Shown: positions 1-13,140, counted from the stretch's first letter. The stretch: 64,000 bases of DNA from Fomitopsis serialis (GCF_022376445.1 NW_025954966.1:558001-622000); one strand, 5' to 3'. The notes: generated by a model not told the origin, from the letters alone. Numbers and translations: made by a program.

Positions 1-1579
1 TGTGGGCGTGTTTGCGCACGGCGGGCACATGGCGAGCGCCTGTATGGCGGAGGCGGATGGACATCCGCCAGCGCACGCATGACGCGAGGGGTTCATTGAC
101 CTCGCCGGTTTGTCACGGTCGCGTGGGCTGGCAGGTGGTCGCGTGGGCTGGCAAGTGGCCGAGTGGATGAGTGGGCGGGTGAGCGGGTGAGCGAAAGCAG
201 GTGGGTGCCCAAGTGCCCGAGCATACGAGTGAGCGGGGTCGATGTAGATGGCTGCGATTGCTCGGTAAGCCCTTATGTATGTGCTGCGCGAGTGCACGTA
301 CCAGCGTGCCTGGCAGACGTTCATCGCGGTCCTGTTCGCTGAGTTGGGTCTTGGGCATGCCGTGTCGGTATGCGGCGAGCTGGCCCTCGCCGTACCCGAA
401 TGCGTCTGTGCGTGATATATCCCATCCACAAGCAACCGGCTCTTGCTAGCGGGTCCGCGCGCGGCATGTTGAGGCTCGTTGAGTCGTGAGGCGCATACCT
501 GGTGAGTTTGCGCTGGCGGGCTTGTGTCGCTTGCGCACGCGCGCATCGGAGTCGTCTTCACCGCGCTCATGCGCATTGGGCATGCGCGCGAGCGGCGCTG
601 GGGCCGTCTCCGTCGCGTTCGTCTCCGTCCGGTCGTCCTTGGTGGGCATTAATCGCTTGTCAGGGTCAGCTACCGGGTCGAGGTGACAAGCAGGGAACTC
701 ACCTGGTTTGTTGACCCTGCTGACTACAACCACCTTCCCTCCCTGCACGACCATTCTTTGCGAGCCTCCACCGATGCCCCTGGCACGTTGTTAGAGCTCG
801 TTGCATTTGTGTACGGCGCGGTCCCGGGTCTTGAGGCTACCTTGCGCCGTAAAAGGCTGTACAGTCGTTTGCATAATGGTTGTCGCATGCGCGCGACGAG
901 AAATTTGTTTGGCCTTCTTTGGCTGGCCCCGACGCACCACCGGAGCTGGTCAATCCCGTTGTTTGCACAGAGTGTGCGGGGTAGTTAATGATAGTCTGTT
1001 CTCAACGCCGGCCACGAAACCCAGGACACCTAGCCTGCATCCTCGCCACAGAATATGGAGGGTATTTAGCAAGATACCAGGTATCCCGAACATTTCGGAC
1101 GAGGGGCCCAGATGCTGTGGTCGTTCCGCCGATGTGTGCCGTGGGGCGTGGAGCCCCGGCTCCACCTATGCTGGTCAACGCGAAGCGACAACCATTATGC
1201 AAACGACTGTAATCTTATCGCCTTTGTTTGGACTCGTCACGTGCTTCGTGGAGTCCACGGGAGTCCACCGTGGACAGTCCACCCCAGCGGACGGCTTGTT
1301 CTCCAAACCGCCGGTTCTGCGATCGCGCCATCTATCAGGAAAACAGGGTCTGAACCTTGTCTCTGAGATGTCAATGGCAGATCGAAGACGATTCATCTTC
1401 CAGCAGTACATGTCTTTGCAGGAACCACCGACGTCTAGAATAATGGTTTATTTTCCGGAAAGTAACTACTGAATTTGACGCTAGTCACCTAGCCTAGACT
1501 TCCTCCCCACGCTAGTTATATAACTGCATGACAACCGCTAGGTACGTTCTCCCCATCTTCAACACCGTCGCCTTCTTAC
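1..1579. other. Gene-free GC-rich leader region
   Basis: No supported gene. Frames are open by GC content only, on both strands, without a recognisable domain. The G/T-rich part contains a 20-bp unit repeated in tandem at 118-137 and 138-157 (one mismatch), and short palindromes built on GTGGAC/GTCCAC near 1250-1280. A TATA-like box (TATATAA, 1517-1523) at the right edge lies 57 bp before the start of the methyltransferase gene and probably serves it. Confidence 0.5.
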
Positions 1580-2607
1580 ATGGCTCCGCAGGACATGTCA
1601 ACCCCTCAGAGTGATATGGGAACGGTTGTCGCTCCCATACCACACACGGAGAGAAAGTATCAGTCGTATCCTGGCAGCAACTATGTCCTACCGTCAGACG
1701 CTGCGGAGAAAGAAAGGTAAGGCGCGGCTTTCACAGTATGACACTCACCGCCATAAGCTAATGCATGTCTCTGCAGGCTCGCCCTGCAACATCGGCTGCT
1801 CCTGCACGTCCTAAACAATCGTATTATCATGCCCGATGTCACGATAGGTCCGGCCGACCATATTCTGGACAGCGGGACGGGAACTGGTGTGCCTTGTCCG
1901 ATTTGTCTGTGTTCTGTAGCTAACGCCCTTTGATAGGCATATGGTTGCTGGACGCGATGAAGATCGTCCCTGAGACCACTGTCCTACATGGTCTCGACAT
2001 CGAGCCTGGACTCTTCCCGCGGGAAGATCACGCCGTCGTCTCGCGCGGAAACGTACATTTCCACGTCGGTAGCTGCGCTGCAATGCCGTCCGACTGGAAC
2101 GGCAAGTTCAAGCTCGTGAATCAGCGTCATATGATCGCGGCGCTGCGCAAAGAGGAGTGGGAAGGGTCTATCCAAGAGATCTTCCGGGTTCTAGAACCCG
2201 GCGGCTGGGTGCAGTTGGGCGAGGTTGGATACTGGAAGGCAGGCCCGGAGACGGAGAGATTCAACGCGATGGCGACAACCGTGGCCAAGGCGAAAGGCCT
2301 GGTCCTCGACTGTGCCGTTCAAATCCCCGACTTGCTTCGCGAGACCGGGTTCTCACGAATCAGTGTTGAGCCAACACTGATCCCGCTGGGATACACTGGA
2401 GGGGAGCTTGCTGCTGACGGTCGCAAGAACTGGATGGCAGTCTTCCGTGGTCTGAAAACTCCTATACTCAAGGCCGGGGGCTTCGGTCATGTAAGCTCGG
2501 AAGCCGACTTCGATTCGATGATGGACAAGGTGGAGAATGAGTGGCAGAACTCATCGGACGCGGAGTTACAGAACAACGTGATCTGTGCCCAGAAACCATT
2601 GATATGA
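1580..2607 (+). CDS. Class I SAM-dependent methyltransferase (MT1)
   Basis: Three exons, 1580-1716, 1777-1886 and 1937-2607, encode about 305 residues. Exon 2 ends in the SAM-binding motif I, LDSGTGTG, followed by IWLLDAMKIVP; later come the acidic strand-2 end (HGLDIEPGLFP) and a post-motif block LEPGGWVQLGEVG. This is the fungal LaeA/UMTA-like methyltransferase type found in many secondary-metabolite loci; the substrate cannot be read from sequence. Introns are 60 and 50 bp with GT-AG ends. Two paralogues in this window (27.8-28.9 kb minus and 58.6-59.7 kb plus) share both intron positions and the 110-nt length of exon 2. The start is chosen because the first ATG upstream of the shared YQSYPGSNYVLPSD block lies in frame. 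No frame break is visible. Confidence 0.88.
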
Positions 2608-5022
2608 ACGCGATCTGCAAATGACCTGTATAGTATTCCCTGATGTCCGACGCTTGTAACAATAGTACGCCTGTCAGTTCGATGGAAACGGTGTTTCTTC
2701 GTCACGACTCACACAGTAGCGACGGTGCACACGTCTACTTGTCCGTCATCCAGAAATCGGCCTTGCATATGAATGACGATTGCAGTAAACAGAACACACA
2801 TAATAGTTTCGCGATACGGTCTGCGGCTGATCACAAGGGCCAATTGGCAATATCAATGACTGATATCTGAATATTAAGCCTTTCTGGATGAGGACGCACA
2901 TTTGATTGTATCATCCATGTGCACTGTGCATCTGGCAATGGCATGTCGCAGGCGGCGTCGTTGACTGTAGCGCGGGCGAAGTACCGCACTCACTCGTCCA
3001 ACTTGAACTGTGACAGAATTGTCACGAACCGCGTTTCCTGGAACTGAAACTAAAAGGCATGCATGAAGTGGAAGTGTACGCACCTGCGTGGCCTGAGATA
3101 GTAGGCAATGTGAGGCACATGAGCATGAACAGGTACCAGAATGGGAAAGCAGTGCGTGGAAGGTATCCGGCGCCTAGTGTGCCGCGGAAGCAAACGAAGC
3201 GAATCCGAGAACGGAGGCAAAAGGGCCCGGGTAGGAAGGAGCTCGCAACACCGGGAGCGGTGTTACACTCCTCCCCGATCTGAAGAAGACCATGGTCGTC
3301 GATGTACAGTAGTAGTCCCCCATTCTATGAGTTCATTCGAAGCCAGCTGCCAGGTAGTCGTCAAGAGCAACACATTCAGAGACGAGGGAACCGGTGAACC
3401 AACTGTCACTCTCGGGGACATAGCCCGGCCATCGAACAACATACTGGTACCCGCGCCCGCAACGGCGATGGCCGAGTAATCACTCGTTCCGCCGTTCCTG
3501 CTGACCATCTTCCATTACCACTGGACCACTGACAGGGCGGAGAAGCTCACAGCTCGGGAACAGCCTGCCATCGTCCCGGCGATAGGATCGAAGCAACGAG
3601 GAATGGAACGTGTTGAAGATGCCCAGGGACTCGGACTCTGGAAGATTAAGAGTGTAAGTAGAGGAATCCGGCGACATCGTATCCGAGTCGCGCCATGTAC
3701 GTCGCGATAATCACCACGCTGCATGATATAATCACGCCGGTCTGCAATTCAAGCGAGAAGGGAAGGTCAATTGTGTATCGCTTCTTATAGACCACATAGA
3801 TCACTCATCATTTCCCTTCATCCGTAGTCCATGTGTATGACCGAGATTCCGCTTGACGGGCAAACGAATAATAACATATAGTATCATCGAAGAACCCGCC
3901 GCTCGTGCAACAGTATGATGAACGGAGACTATTGACCGTTTGAACATCAGACTTTTGAGACAGATTAGAAGCACGGCCGGGAAACATGCATTCCGTCCAT
4001 AGTTCCTGTAGGATATGCGGCCGGTGTGTCACGCGTCACGCCTCCCGCAAGTACGAGTGGGACAATTTAAGACGACAGATACGCACCAAGACCCAGTCCA
4101 TAACTCATACACGTCGGCGCCACGGCCAAGACTGAGAAAGAGCAGTCTCCGTTCCATAATGAAACGCAGACGGGCGTCCTCAATTAGATATTGTACAAGA
4201 AGGAATCGCCGCAAGCCTGCACCACCACCTCAATTGAGTTCCTGACTTCCATCAAATTCAGCTCCACCGCTATGGGCGAATTGGATCTCGCTCCTCCTCT
4301 GCAAATGTCCTAATCTTCTCCATCCAGACGTTCGATCGGGAGATGTCATATGCGGACGTCAACGGAGATAGAAAAGCCTATACTGAGGTGAGGCTGGAGG
4401 AGGAGGAAGGAGGAGGATCGATCTCCAACGACACCTGTTCACAGCTGGGTGGCGGAGATTGCCGAACCCACACTTCCCAGGCTGGGGCTCTCACTGAGTC
4501 TCACGCTCAGAGTTCCGTTCGTCCTACAGCTGCTTTGACGTCTGACGGTCAACGTCCTGCTAAGTACATAGCCCATAGGCCGGCAGGCGTCTGACATTCG
4601 TCCGCCTCCACCTCGGACCTCGACAGATGTGACAGGCTTTATGTACCCTGTCATTCTAATAAGGTGTTCGGAGGCCGCAATCTCGTTCTGCAGCTACCCC
4701 GGAGCAGTATTCGTCTTACCAGACCCACCCAATACGCTCGCCTGTCCCATATGGGTTCTGTCAACCTTTGTGGCGCCGCGCATCGTAGATGGGCCCGCAT
4801 AGTTAAAGTTTGCCGAATGATCTAGACCTCATTGGCTTCAAGTTCTCTATTTTTGCCATAGGTCAAACACTGTCCGCTCTCTAGCGTGGCCGTCGTTCCA
4901 AGATCAGTTCCCGGGCATCTTGTCGGACCTCAAGGCCTCACGGCCTCACGACTGATAGTTGATTCCAGTGGGCTACTTGCATTCACATACGTCGACCTTC
5001 ATACCGACGCGCACGTTACACC
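2608..5022. other. Intergenic region, no supported gene
   Basis: About 2.4 kb between MT1 and the MFS gene. I found no domain-bearing exon on either strand; the frames of 60-110 codons have no recognisable content. A purine-rich GGA tract lies near 4392-4420. The last few hundred bases are presumably the promoter of the MFS gene. Confidence 0.4.
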
Positions 5023-7583
5023 ATGGAGGCGCCTACAATGTCCAACGGCTGTCTGCAAGGAAAGGATAGCAATTCCGATGTTCCTTCAGTGAGTAATGCT
5101 TCAAACAAACACACTTGCACGAATTCGATCAGCGCATCTTGTCTTCTTGCTCAGCTTCTCCCGGGTTCATCACCAAAGTTGTCGTCGACGAGCGAGAGGA
5201 AGAACTCATTGGAACAAGACAATACGCGCATCGCAGTCCAGTTCGACCCGGATGACGCTAGCAACCCAAAGGTGATATCTCTCACCTTATGTGCAAAGAT
5301 GGTCTGATCTCGCTAGTAGAACTGGAGCAGAGGAAGGCGTTGGTACATGACCATTGTCGCTGCTTTCTTAGCCTTCAACGCGTACGTTGAATGGGCTCTC
5401 ACGACTCTTGTTCGTCCTGACAAGGTTCACTGTAGCTCGCTCGCTTCCTCAGCGCCGTCCGGTATGGCAGACAGACTAATTCAGTACTTTCAGTTCTCGC
5501 AGGAACTCGCGACATTGACGATCGCTCTCTTCATATTTGGTTATTGTGTTGGACCCCTATTCTGGGGGCCGCTATCCGAACAGGTTAGAATGATATTTAT
5601 TGATGGGAAGATTTCTGACGCACATTGGTGCAGTACGGGCTTCGGCCCATATTTTTGGTCTCATTCCCGGTTTACATTGTGGGTGAGACCGCGATCAGTG
5701 GCAGTATGCTAACCCACACTCCTGCGTAGTGCTTCACGGTTGGATGCGCGCTGAGCAGAAACACGGTTTCCATCATGCTATTCAGGCTTCTAAGCGGCAT
5801 GTTTGCCGCAGCCCCAATGTCAAACAGCGGGTGGGTCATCTACTTCCGTAGCTAGATGCTGACCCTCACCATTTTGAGTCTGCTAGAGCACTCATCTCTG
5901 ATATGTACGTGTATCATGTCGCCATTCGCAAAGTAACTAACCGACTTCATGTAGATGGGACGCACAGACGCGAGGAAAGGCTCTCTCTCTGTTCATCATT
6001 GCCCCCTTCATGGCTCCAGCCTGGTGAGAAATCCCTGATCGATGATCCCCTATCGACTTGGCATAGTGATGGTCTACCAGCGGGACAATTTTATCCGGTT
6101 ACCTCGCACAGTCGATGCTCTCGTGGAGATGGCTCTTCTGGATCATGGCTATCATAGCAAGTCATCCTCCTCCTCCCGGGTTTGCGCAGAGAGACTGACG
6201 TTCATGCTGCAGGCCGGCGTGTCTCTGCTCCTGATTGTATTCACGCTACCTGAAACATATGGGTGCGTATGGCCTGTTCTGCTACCTACGGTGACCTAGC
6301 GTTCTTAGACCCCGTACTAGGCCTGTCCTGCTGGTCAGAAAGGCTCGTGCGCTGCGTGCGACGACTGGTGACGACCGCTACGTGGCGCCGCTGGAACTCT
6401 CGCCCGCCATGTCGATCTCGGCTCGGGCTAGTTACACGGTCAGCATGCCGTTCAAAATGCTCGCGAGGGCGCCAACATTGATTGCGACGACGGTATACAT
6501 GAGCGTAAGTGCGAAACATTGGCTCCGTTATGAGCTGGAGCTGAAATGGTCGGTGCTTGACAGTTCCTCAACGGTTGCATGTACTTGATGTTCGAAGCAT
6601 TTCCCGTCGTATACATCGAGGGGCATCACTTTGGAACTGGTAAGTCTGCCATGCTATCTATGGAGGTGTGCTAAAAGGTGTAATCTAGGTGCTGCGGGCC
6701 TCGTATGGATCCCAGTGGTGATTGGTATTGTTGTCTCCATCCTCGCGGTTCGTCTCGAGTCAGATCGTTGTATTTGACCCATTGGCTCACATTCCGCATG
6801 ACTAGCACATCTTCATCTTCGAGAAACGATATGCAAATGCTCTGAGCGGCCGGGGTACAGTCGCCATGAGCCCGGAACTCCGCTTGGAGTCAGCGATATG
6901 GGGTGCTCCCCTTTTCGCGCTCTCGTTCTTCTGGTTTGGGTGCGTTCCGGGATCGCTAGCTGAGTATGGAGTACGTTGTGACTTCTCACCGTCGGGCTTG
7001 TAGGTGGACGTCAGATCCAAGTATCTCGTATTGGGCGCCGCTAATGGCCGGGCCCGTCATGGGGTTCTCAACCATATGGATATTCGTGAGTGCCATGTTT
7101 CCATGTGATCGCTGCGTCTAACATAGCTCCGGTATCGACTGGTACAGCTCGCCTTGTTCAACTACATTGTTGGTAAGAATGCCAGGAATATGTTTCCGGC
7201 CAGAGGCTGAAGACTTCTGGGACAGATGTGTATCTCTCGGTGGCCGCTTCGGCGCTGGCTGTGAACACCGTTATCCGCAGCATTGCCGGTGCAGGCTTTC
7301 CTGTGAGTGTCGCGCAACTAGCCAGAACCAATCTTTCGAAGTGCGTGCTTGAATATCATTGTTCGCAGCTCTTCGCCTCGCAGATGTATCAGGGACTGAA
7401 ACCGCAGTGGGCGTCGACCGTCATCGGATGCTTCTCCGTGTTGATGGTTCCAATTCCGCTGGTTCTGCAAAGGTATGAGTTCAACTCTTGACGCAATAAG
7501 TCGGCTTCACTTTTTATCTGGCTAGGTATGGACCGATCCTGCGTCGCAAGTCCACATTTGTGCCTGGCTATAATCGTGCGTGA
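5023..7583 (+). CDS. MFS transporter, 12-TM DHA1 type (polyamine/drug antiporter-like)
   Basis: A many-exon gene; the first exons are 5023-5088, 5155-5271 and 5320-5381, with introns of about 45-70 bp throughout. The spliced N-terminus contains the VQFDPDDASNPK-NWSRGRRW block that precedes helix 1 in fungal DHA1 carriers. The loop 2-3 signature reads GPLSEQYGLRPIFL. The central loop carries WDAQTRGKALSLF and later the LPETY motif that ends helix 6. The C-terminal half (SDPSISYWAPLMAG, then VAASALAVNTVIRSIAGAGFP) is also typical. It ends in RKSTFVPGYNRA and a stop. Function is proton-coupled export or uptake of a small organic substrate at the plasma membrane; the specificity is unknown. No frame break found, so I regard it as functional. 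It lies alone between MT1 and a membrane-protein gene, on the same strand. Confidence 0.85.
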
Positions 7584-9892
7584 GTGTGGCAGGTCCCGTT
7601 TTGGACCCCGGTTCGAGTCTAGGACTATGTCGTACAGTGGTCCGCATAGTCCGAATTTGCTTGTTTCGTTATCGACAGTATCTTTTTTTCTCTGATATAC
7701 TTGAATGATCTATATCCTGTGTACTTGGGCGCACGATGATATTTGAGTTGGGCACTGTGATGGGCGGCGTCTGCTTGATCATCACCTGATAGGACCGGAT
7801 CCTGAGGCCGCCATTTGGAGTTTCAAGAACCGAAAGGCCATATGTCGAATTGATGAGTAGCTGAGGGGAAGTAGGACTGTTCAGTGCTCAGGACTCCGGG
7901 CTCGCAGGGGCTTGTGCCACGGAGTAAGGCGGGCCTGGGTGACGCGTACGCCTGCAGGCATTCCGAGATCCCCTCCTGAGGCCTGATGGATGGATGATGT
8001 ACTCAAACGTCCACTCTTCCCATAACCTTGCATATCACATTATCAACCTCGTGTGCTTCCTTGCATAGCGTTGAACCGGCGCCGCGACTGTACGTACCAT
8101 CGGACTTTTCTTGCTAATAGTTCGAAATGACGCGCCGCGTGGGCTCAAGTGCTAGCGGATATCGCGGTGATAAGCCAGCTACCGTCCAGAGGTTGGTTAC
8201 TATTGGTACATACTCTGACTGCGTGCACTGGCACCATCTCGGGGGTGACTGGTCCGCGGATATGAAAGTCAAGCTGTCATTCTTCTATGCGGAATGCTAC
8301 GGTCCTCGACTCTGCTCGGCTCAGCGCTTCGAATTCAGCCCCGACCCTCGAACCCAATCTTCTTCTGTGCCACAAAGTCCGAGTGATCCAATCAGGCAAG
8401 TCATGTTGCGGTATATCATGATACGGCACGTACGTACAATAATACCACGCGGTGGGCTGACGATACTTGGCGTAGACTCCTCCTTCATCACAATGGGCTA
8501 ATCGACTGTTGCCAACTTGAATGTGGTCGACGCGCGATCACGTAGTTGCGAATTCTGCTACGTCTGCAAACATCACGACGGAACCGTCATTGCTACCTAA
8601 GCTATAGTACGCCGGTGCCTCCAGGACTCGCACTCAAAGCGCCTTCTCTCTTGAACTTAATTTGGCTTATCAACACGTACCGGGAAGGGTGCCAGGTGCT
8701 CGGGTCTCAACATGCTCGGGGTACTACGTGGACGAACTTCGAAGTGTGATACACTGATACACTTCGGCTGACTCCGATACTCCAGGCCATCTGACTCAAC
8801 ATCGTGGAGTTCGAAAGTATCATTCACTACAAGCTGTCTCGGGCTCCCCGGTCAGTCCTTCAAGGCCTCGAGCTCAAGTCCGGCCACCGGTTCCAATCAC
8901 CATTGGCTCACCACTGGCACGCTCCGAAGTGTATGTCTGCCGCCTGCAAATTCGTTTACTGACCAAGGGTGTTCCTCAGTCGTCAGTGACTGATACAGCC
9001 AAGGATGGGAGACCGTTTTCGTATGCTATCACCGTTCCTCTGGTGAAGTGCGTTATGGTCTAGTGAGGCTGTTCATGGCAGCGGGCCAGTGTGGCTGTAG
9101 TACATACCGTGCGAATCCTCTAAGTACGAGACTGCGATCTCTTTCAAAGCTTTCATTTGCCAATCATGCAACACTTCACTTGAGCGTATAAGTTAGCGGC
9201 GACTGATACCATCGGGGTGTTCTGGAGGGGCTGACAATTAGTGACGGAAGGGACGGGAGCCCTGTCATCGTCAATTGCTTTCAAGAAGCCCGCGGTGGGC
9301 TCCTCCTCGTCGGAGTCGCTTGACACGTGTCACGCGTGCCAGCGACCCGCCCTGCGGCGCTCGAGCGTGATGACTCAATGGAATCCCTTCCTCCTCATTT
9401 TCCTCCTCACAGGCCTGAAGGCCTGAACTTCGAAGTGTACACGCATCAAAACTTTAGGTCCTCCGATATTCCGTCGGTCGGTGGCCAAATGGACCCTCCT
9501 CCTCCAAGTGGCAAGATCTCTTCTGTACTGCGCTATTAACGTTGCAATAACGCTGAGCGCTGATTGCCTCAACTGCGTCTGACGTAGCACAAGTCGTTGT
9601 CGTTGATATGAACGATATTTGGACGCGCCGTTATCATCATCTCATCGAAAAGACGTTCCTTTTCCCTCTTTAAGCCTGAGGCAAGCATGGGAAGCCATCG
9701 CGAAGCACCCAGCTGCAGTGCATCACATCCGAGTCCTTGATAAGCAGCTATGTATAGGTGTGTACGGTTGCACTGCCAGGCGCGTCGGAGACTAGCGTCT
9801 TTGCGCGCTTAACGTATGTCCACAGTTCCTATATATTACCACGAGGAGTGGATTTGCCGCCATACTAAATCCCTTGTGGGCGCACCACAGAC
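7584..9892. other. Intergenic region with repeat remnant and small hairpin
   Basis: No supported gene in 2.3 kb. A frame of 124 codons at 8127-8501 has no recognisable domain. A short inverted repeat (CGAAGTGT 8740-8747 with ACACTTCG 8759-8766) could form a stem, and the same word recurs near 9432. The segment 9290-9425 is a minus-strand member of the dispersed GGA-tract repeat family described separately. Confidence 0.4.
9290..9425 (-). repeat. Dispersed repeat R1 (GGA tract + CCATTNAGTCA), copy 1
   Basis: Read on the minus strand: a purine-rich GGA tract, then GGATTCCATTGAGTCATC, then a segment with CACGCTCGAGCGCCG and GGCACGCGTGAC. The same order occurs at 35.61 kb and 48.22 kb, with the first half alone at 16.2, 19.4, 36.2 and 58.45 kb. 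No coding capacity. Confidence 0.55.
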
Positions 9893-11280
9893 ATGTCCCA
9901 AATACCTCTTGTTAGCGCTAACCTGGCAACTGTAACACTGGAAAGTGTCTTTTACGGGATGTTCCTCGTCCTTTCATCGGCGTCCATATTTTTTCACATA
10001 TCCCGTGCTGCGTCTTCTCCACGAACTCGACCACGTCGGTTCGCTGCTCTGTGGGGGCCGATATTTCTAGGCTCAATTCTCACTACGATCACGGTGACTG
10101 GCGTATGTGGTAGAGCCTCATGCAACATGAATTCACAGTGAGCTCATGGAAAGGCGTTGCTAGCATTGGATCACAACGGTTGTACGGCTATTCGATGCAT
10201 TTGTCAACTACAATGGCGGCAATTCACCACTTGAGTACTATTCCGCCGTTTGGTTGTCAAGTGAAGCTGCCCAGACATCTTTCCTCATCGCCACACTGGT
10301 ATCGTGCGATTCTATGCTGGTGCGCATCATCGACATTCACGGTGAATGCAAGCTAACCCCACATTCCAGATCTACCGGCTATGGATTGTCTGGAATCACA
10401 ACTACTGGGTGGTTATCTTACCGATGTGCGCTGAATTGGTACTCTGCGGTACGGCTATCAAACTGTGGTCCTTCGTATATGTCCTGATTGGATCATTCTA
10501 TCAGTTGCAGGGATTGTAGCTATCTACCTGCAGACACAGGTACGAGGTAGCATCTTCGCCACTGCCTTGACCCATTGGGTCACCGCATGCTATGCGTGTA
10601 CTTTCGTGTACGTATTAACCATCATAATATTGATCCCGAGACTGACTCCCTCGATAGGACCAATGTCTACAGCTCGTGTGAGTATCCTGGACCGGCATCT
10701 CGACTTATCGACTAATACTACGTTGCTCAGGTGGGATTGCCTATCGTGTCTGGGCGGCACGCCAACGGATGAATCCCTTCAGTGGTCTAAACCTAATGGT
10801 GAGTATGATGCGTGAAGTTGCCGGATTCGTGCCATTGTTGACAATTTCTGTCGCAAGGACGTGCTTGTTACCATGGTGGAGAGTGCCGCCATTTACACGT
10901 AGGTGATCCCTACCTTATGCATATAGAATGTGGGGTGATATTTGCCTTCTTTCAGGTCGTATACCATCTTTTTCCTCGGCACATATGAGGCCAAAAGCAA
11001 CCTGCAATTCTTCACCATCGATACGCTCTGTCCTATGGCCGGCATAGCGTTCATGCTCATCAATGTCCGCGTGGGCTTAGGCTGGGCACAACGAGCCAAT
11101 ACCGACTCAATGCCTGCTGCCAACGATTATTTCGGCCGCGGTGGTACTACGCACACAGAAATGTCCTTTGCTATGCGTCCAGTAACAGTGGAAGTTCCGC
11201 CTGCGGTTCATCCCTCCTCCCTGGATGACGTAGAGCGATCCCAAGATAAGACGGACTATGGCCTGGGTGCTGGGTTGTAG
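9893..11280 (+). CDS. Multi-pass membrane protein of unknown function (fungal 7-TM type)
   Basis: Spliced from about nine exons with GT-AG introns of about 45-60 bp. The product starts MSQIPLVSANLATVTLESVFYG and alternates hydrophobic helices with short loops. Recognisable blocks are VVRLFDAFVNYNGG, IYRLWIVWNHNYWVVILP and YTIFFLGTYEAKSNLQFF, then MAGIAFMLINVRVGLGWAQ, followed by a polar tail of about 60 residues ending YGLGAGL. This arrangement matches a common, uncharacterised Agaricomycete membrane-protein family with about seven helices. I give no function. The frame is intact across all exons, so the gene is probably expressed. It has no evident relation to the metabolic genes nearby. Confidence 0.75.
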
Positions 11281-11990
11281 TCTATTCAAGCACTGGCGTC
11301 TCTCAGTGCTCGCAGCTGTGTCTTTAATGTAGATTGTGACATGTACAACGGACACGTAGATTCGGTGTACAAATCGGGTCCCATGTAGCACCCGTGTTGC
11401 GTCGTGACTGGAATCTCAAGGTCACGGGAATGAAACAGGCTAAGTTCCACTCAATAGCCTTCCAGCATGGTAGCACAGGTCTTGAGGCTGAGGCCAAAGA
11501 CGTTGATTAGCAATACGAAGTTCTCCTGCTTTCCTTGGACGGTACGTAACCGTATATTTAAGTAGCACTATACGTGTAACAAAATGTAAGAATGTTCGCT
11601 GCTGAACGCTTTCGTCCGTCGAGTTTTCAAATTCCATCGTCCAAGGCTCCGAGTTGGTCGACATCGTCCGAAAGTTGAGCGTGTACCACAAAATACAAGC
11701 ACGACGTAGGGATGATCGATAAGGCGCACAGCTCACAGGCACTAGCGCTACTTGCGGTTGTGGGACGTTTCGCTGCTAAGGCAGCGTAAAACGCGACTTC
11801 GTAATCCTCGCATATACTGAAATTTTGTCTCTGTCGATCCTGTATGATCCCTCAGCCACCCCACTGACTCAAATAGTTCCTCTCGCGCTAGCAGGCAGAA
11901 CGGAATATATATCGTTCACGGTCGACGCGACGACCCTACGTGTCAAGGTGCTCAAGTTAGCTCTCGCTGACCTGGAACGGTGTCGCAGTA
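11281..11990. other. Intergenic, nothing recognised
   Basis: About 0.7 kb between the membrane-protein gene and the carrier relic. No domain, repeat or RNA gene recognised. Confidence 0.35.
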
Positions 11991-11999
11991 AAGACGCAG

Positions 12000-12870
12000 G
12001 AGGCTGACACTCACGTGTGAGGTGCAATCCTCAGAGAAAGTGCGGTGGAACCTGAGCCCATCGCGAGGGGGTAAGCGGAAACCAAGGCTGTGAACCACAT
12101 GCTTCACCGTGAGAGGGCGGGCAGTAACGTACAGTTGTACCAACCATATATGCCCTCCGCTTTCAGCGTCCTCCACAAGCAATCGAGGGGATCCCTGTAC
12201 AGCGCGCCGATGAGGCGGCCACCTGGCCCACGCACCGTCGGCTGATCGTACATGTGGGTGAGCGTCGTATGTGCTGGTAGCACAACGAGGCACTGGCGCC
12301 AGGTAAGCGAGAGCCTGGCTAAAAGGAACACGAGACGGATCCGACATGCACCAACACTGCGCCAGAGACGACGCTGCGCGCGGGACGGTCCACGTCTCGT
12401 TGCTGTCCGCACTGCCGAGGTTGTGGCGCGCAAGCTGTGTCTTGGTTCACACGTGGCTCGGTATTTGGACCTGCGTGTTCCGGGTCGATGGGGATGGCGC
12501 GAGCGTTCGCGTGAGCTGCTAGTGCCAGTGCGACAGGCCAAGAAGGGCGACGGAACGCACCGAGCCACCTATAGTAATAGCGCTGCGTAGGACTGCAGCA
12601 TGGACGCCACGGAACAAGCCCCTCAGACCGTCTTCGCGAATGATGGTGGAGAACGCATCTAGCGGGCGTTTGTAGAACCGGAGAATATTATGCCTGACGG
12701 CGAGGTCAGCCGAGTGTCCGAAGCGAGCATACGAGGCGAGTTACAGTAATCATCGCAGGTCGACACAGACACGCACCTGTGTGTGGGTTTTGACGACAGA
12801 AAGCGGGTGTCCGACGGAGGCTGGGGATCTTGGGATGAGCCGTGATCGGATGTTGCCGGCAGGAGAGCGA
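12000..12870 (-). pseudogene. Relic of a mitochondrial carrier, oxaloacetate/isopropylmalate carrier (OAC1) type
   Basis: The minus strand holds pieces of a mitochondrial solute carrier in correct order but in different frames. Near 12.80 kb is the odd-helix signature HPLSVVKTHTQ (family pattern PxxxVKTxxQ). Near 12.65 kb is the matrix-loop repeat FYKRPLDAFSTIIREDGLRGLF. At about 12.15-12.28 kb comes MYDQPTVRGPGGRLIGALYR, then DPLDCLWRTLKAEGIYGWY. Near 12.03 kb stands GSTALSLRIAPHT, the start of the final helix. The MYxQPT...GxLYxxPxDCLWKT order is typical of the fungal OAC1/SLC25A34-35 group. Helix 5 is scrambled and frames change several times, so this is decayed. Yeast OAC1 moves oxaloacetate, sulfate and alpha-isopropylmalate, which is notable because isopropylmalate synthase lies 4 kb away. 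Confidence 0.6.
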
Positions 12871-13140
12871 CGCACGGCCACGATTGTCACTCAGAGAGCC
12901 TATGACGCCCACTTGTGAGTTCGATTCTTCAGTTGCGATGTCTAAGTATAGATTCGTACACGCCTAAATGCCGGTCTAGTAAGCGAGCTATCCAGCTGCG
13001 GGTGGGGATGCGAATGACCTAGCCTGGACTGGCAGCCGTTGACTCGAAGAATGACCTGAGGCTCCGTAATGAGCAGTGGCCACACATTCAGGGAAGGGAC
13101 CGATAGACGGTACCTGTTAGAGAGTCAATACCAACATCCG

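Noticed and set aside
1..1000. Several overlapping frames of 60-100 codons
   Set aside because: Open on both strands because of GC-rich composition; no start context, introns or domain support.
6165..6180. GGA/TCC tract as a further R1 repeat
   Set aside because: Only the trinucleotide tract is present, within an intron of the MFS gene; the CCATTTAG core is absent.
7560..7640. tRNA-like B box (GGTTCGAGTCT near 7610)
   Set aside because: No matching A box at proper spacing and no cloverleaf arms; it lies just after the MFS stop codon.
8127..8501. 124-codon frame as a gene
   Set aside because: No recognisable domain, no paralogue, and no neighbouring exon; likely chance.
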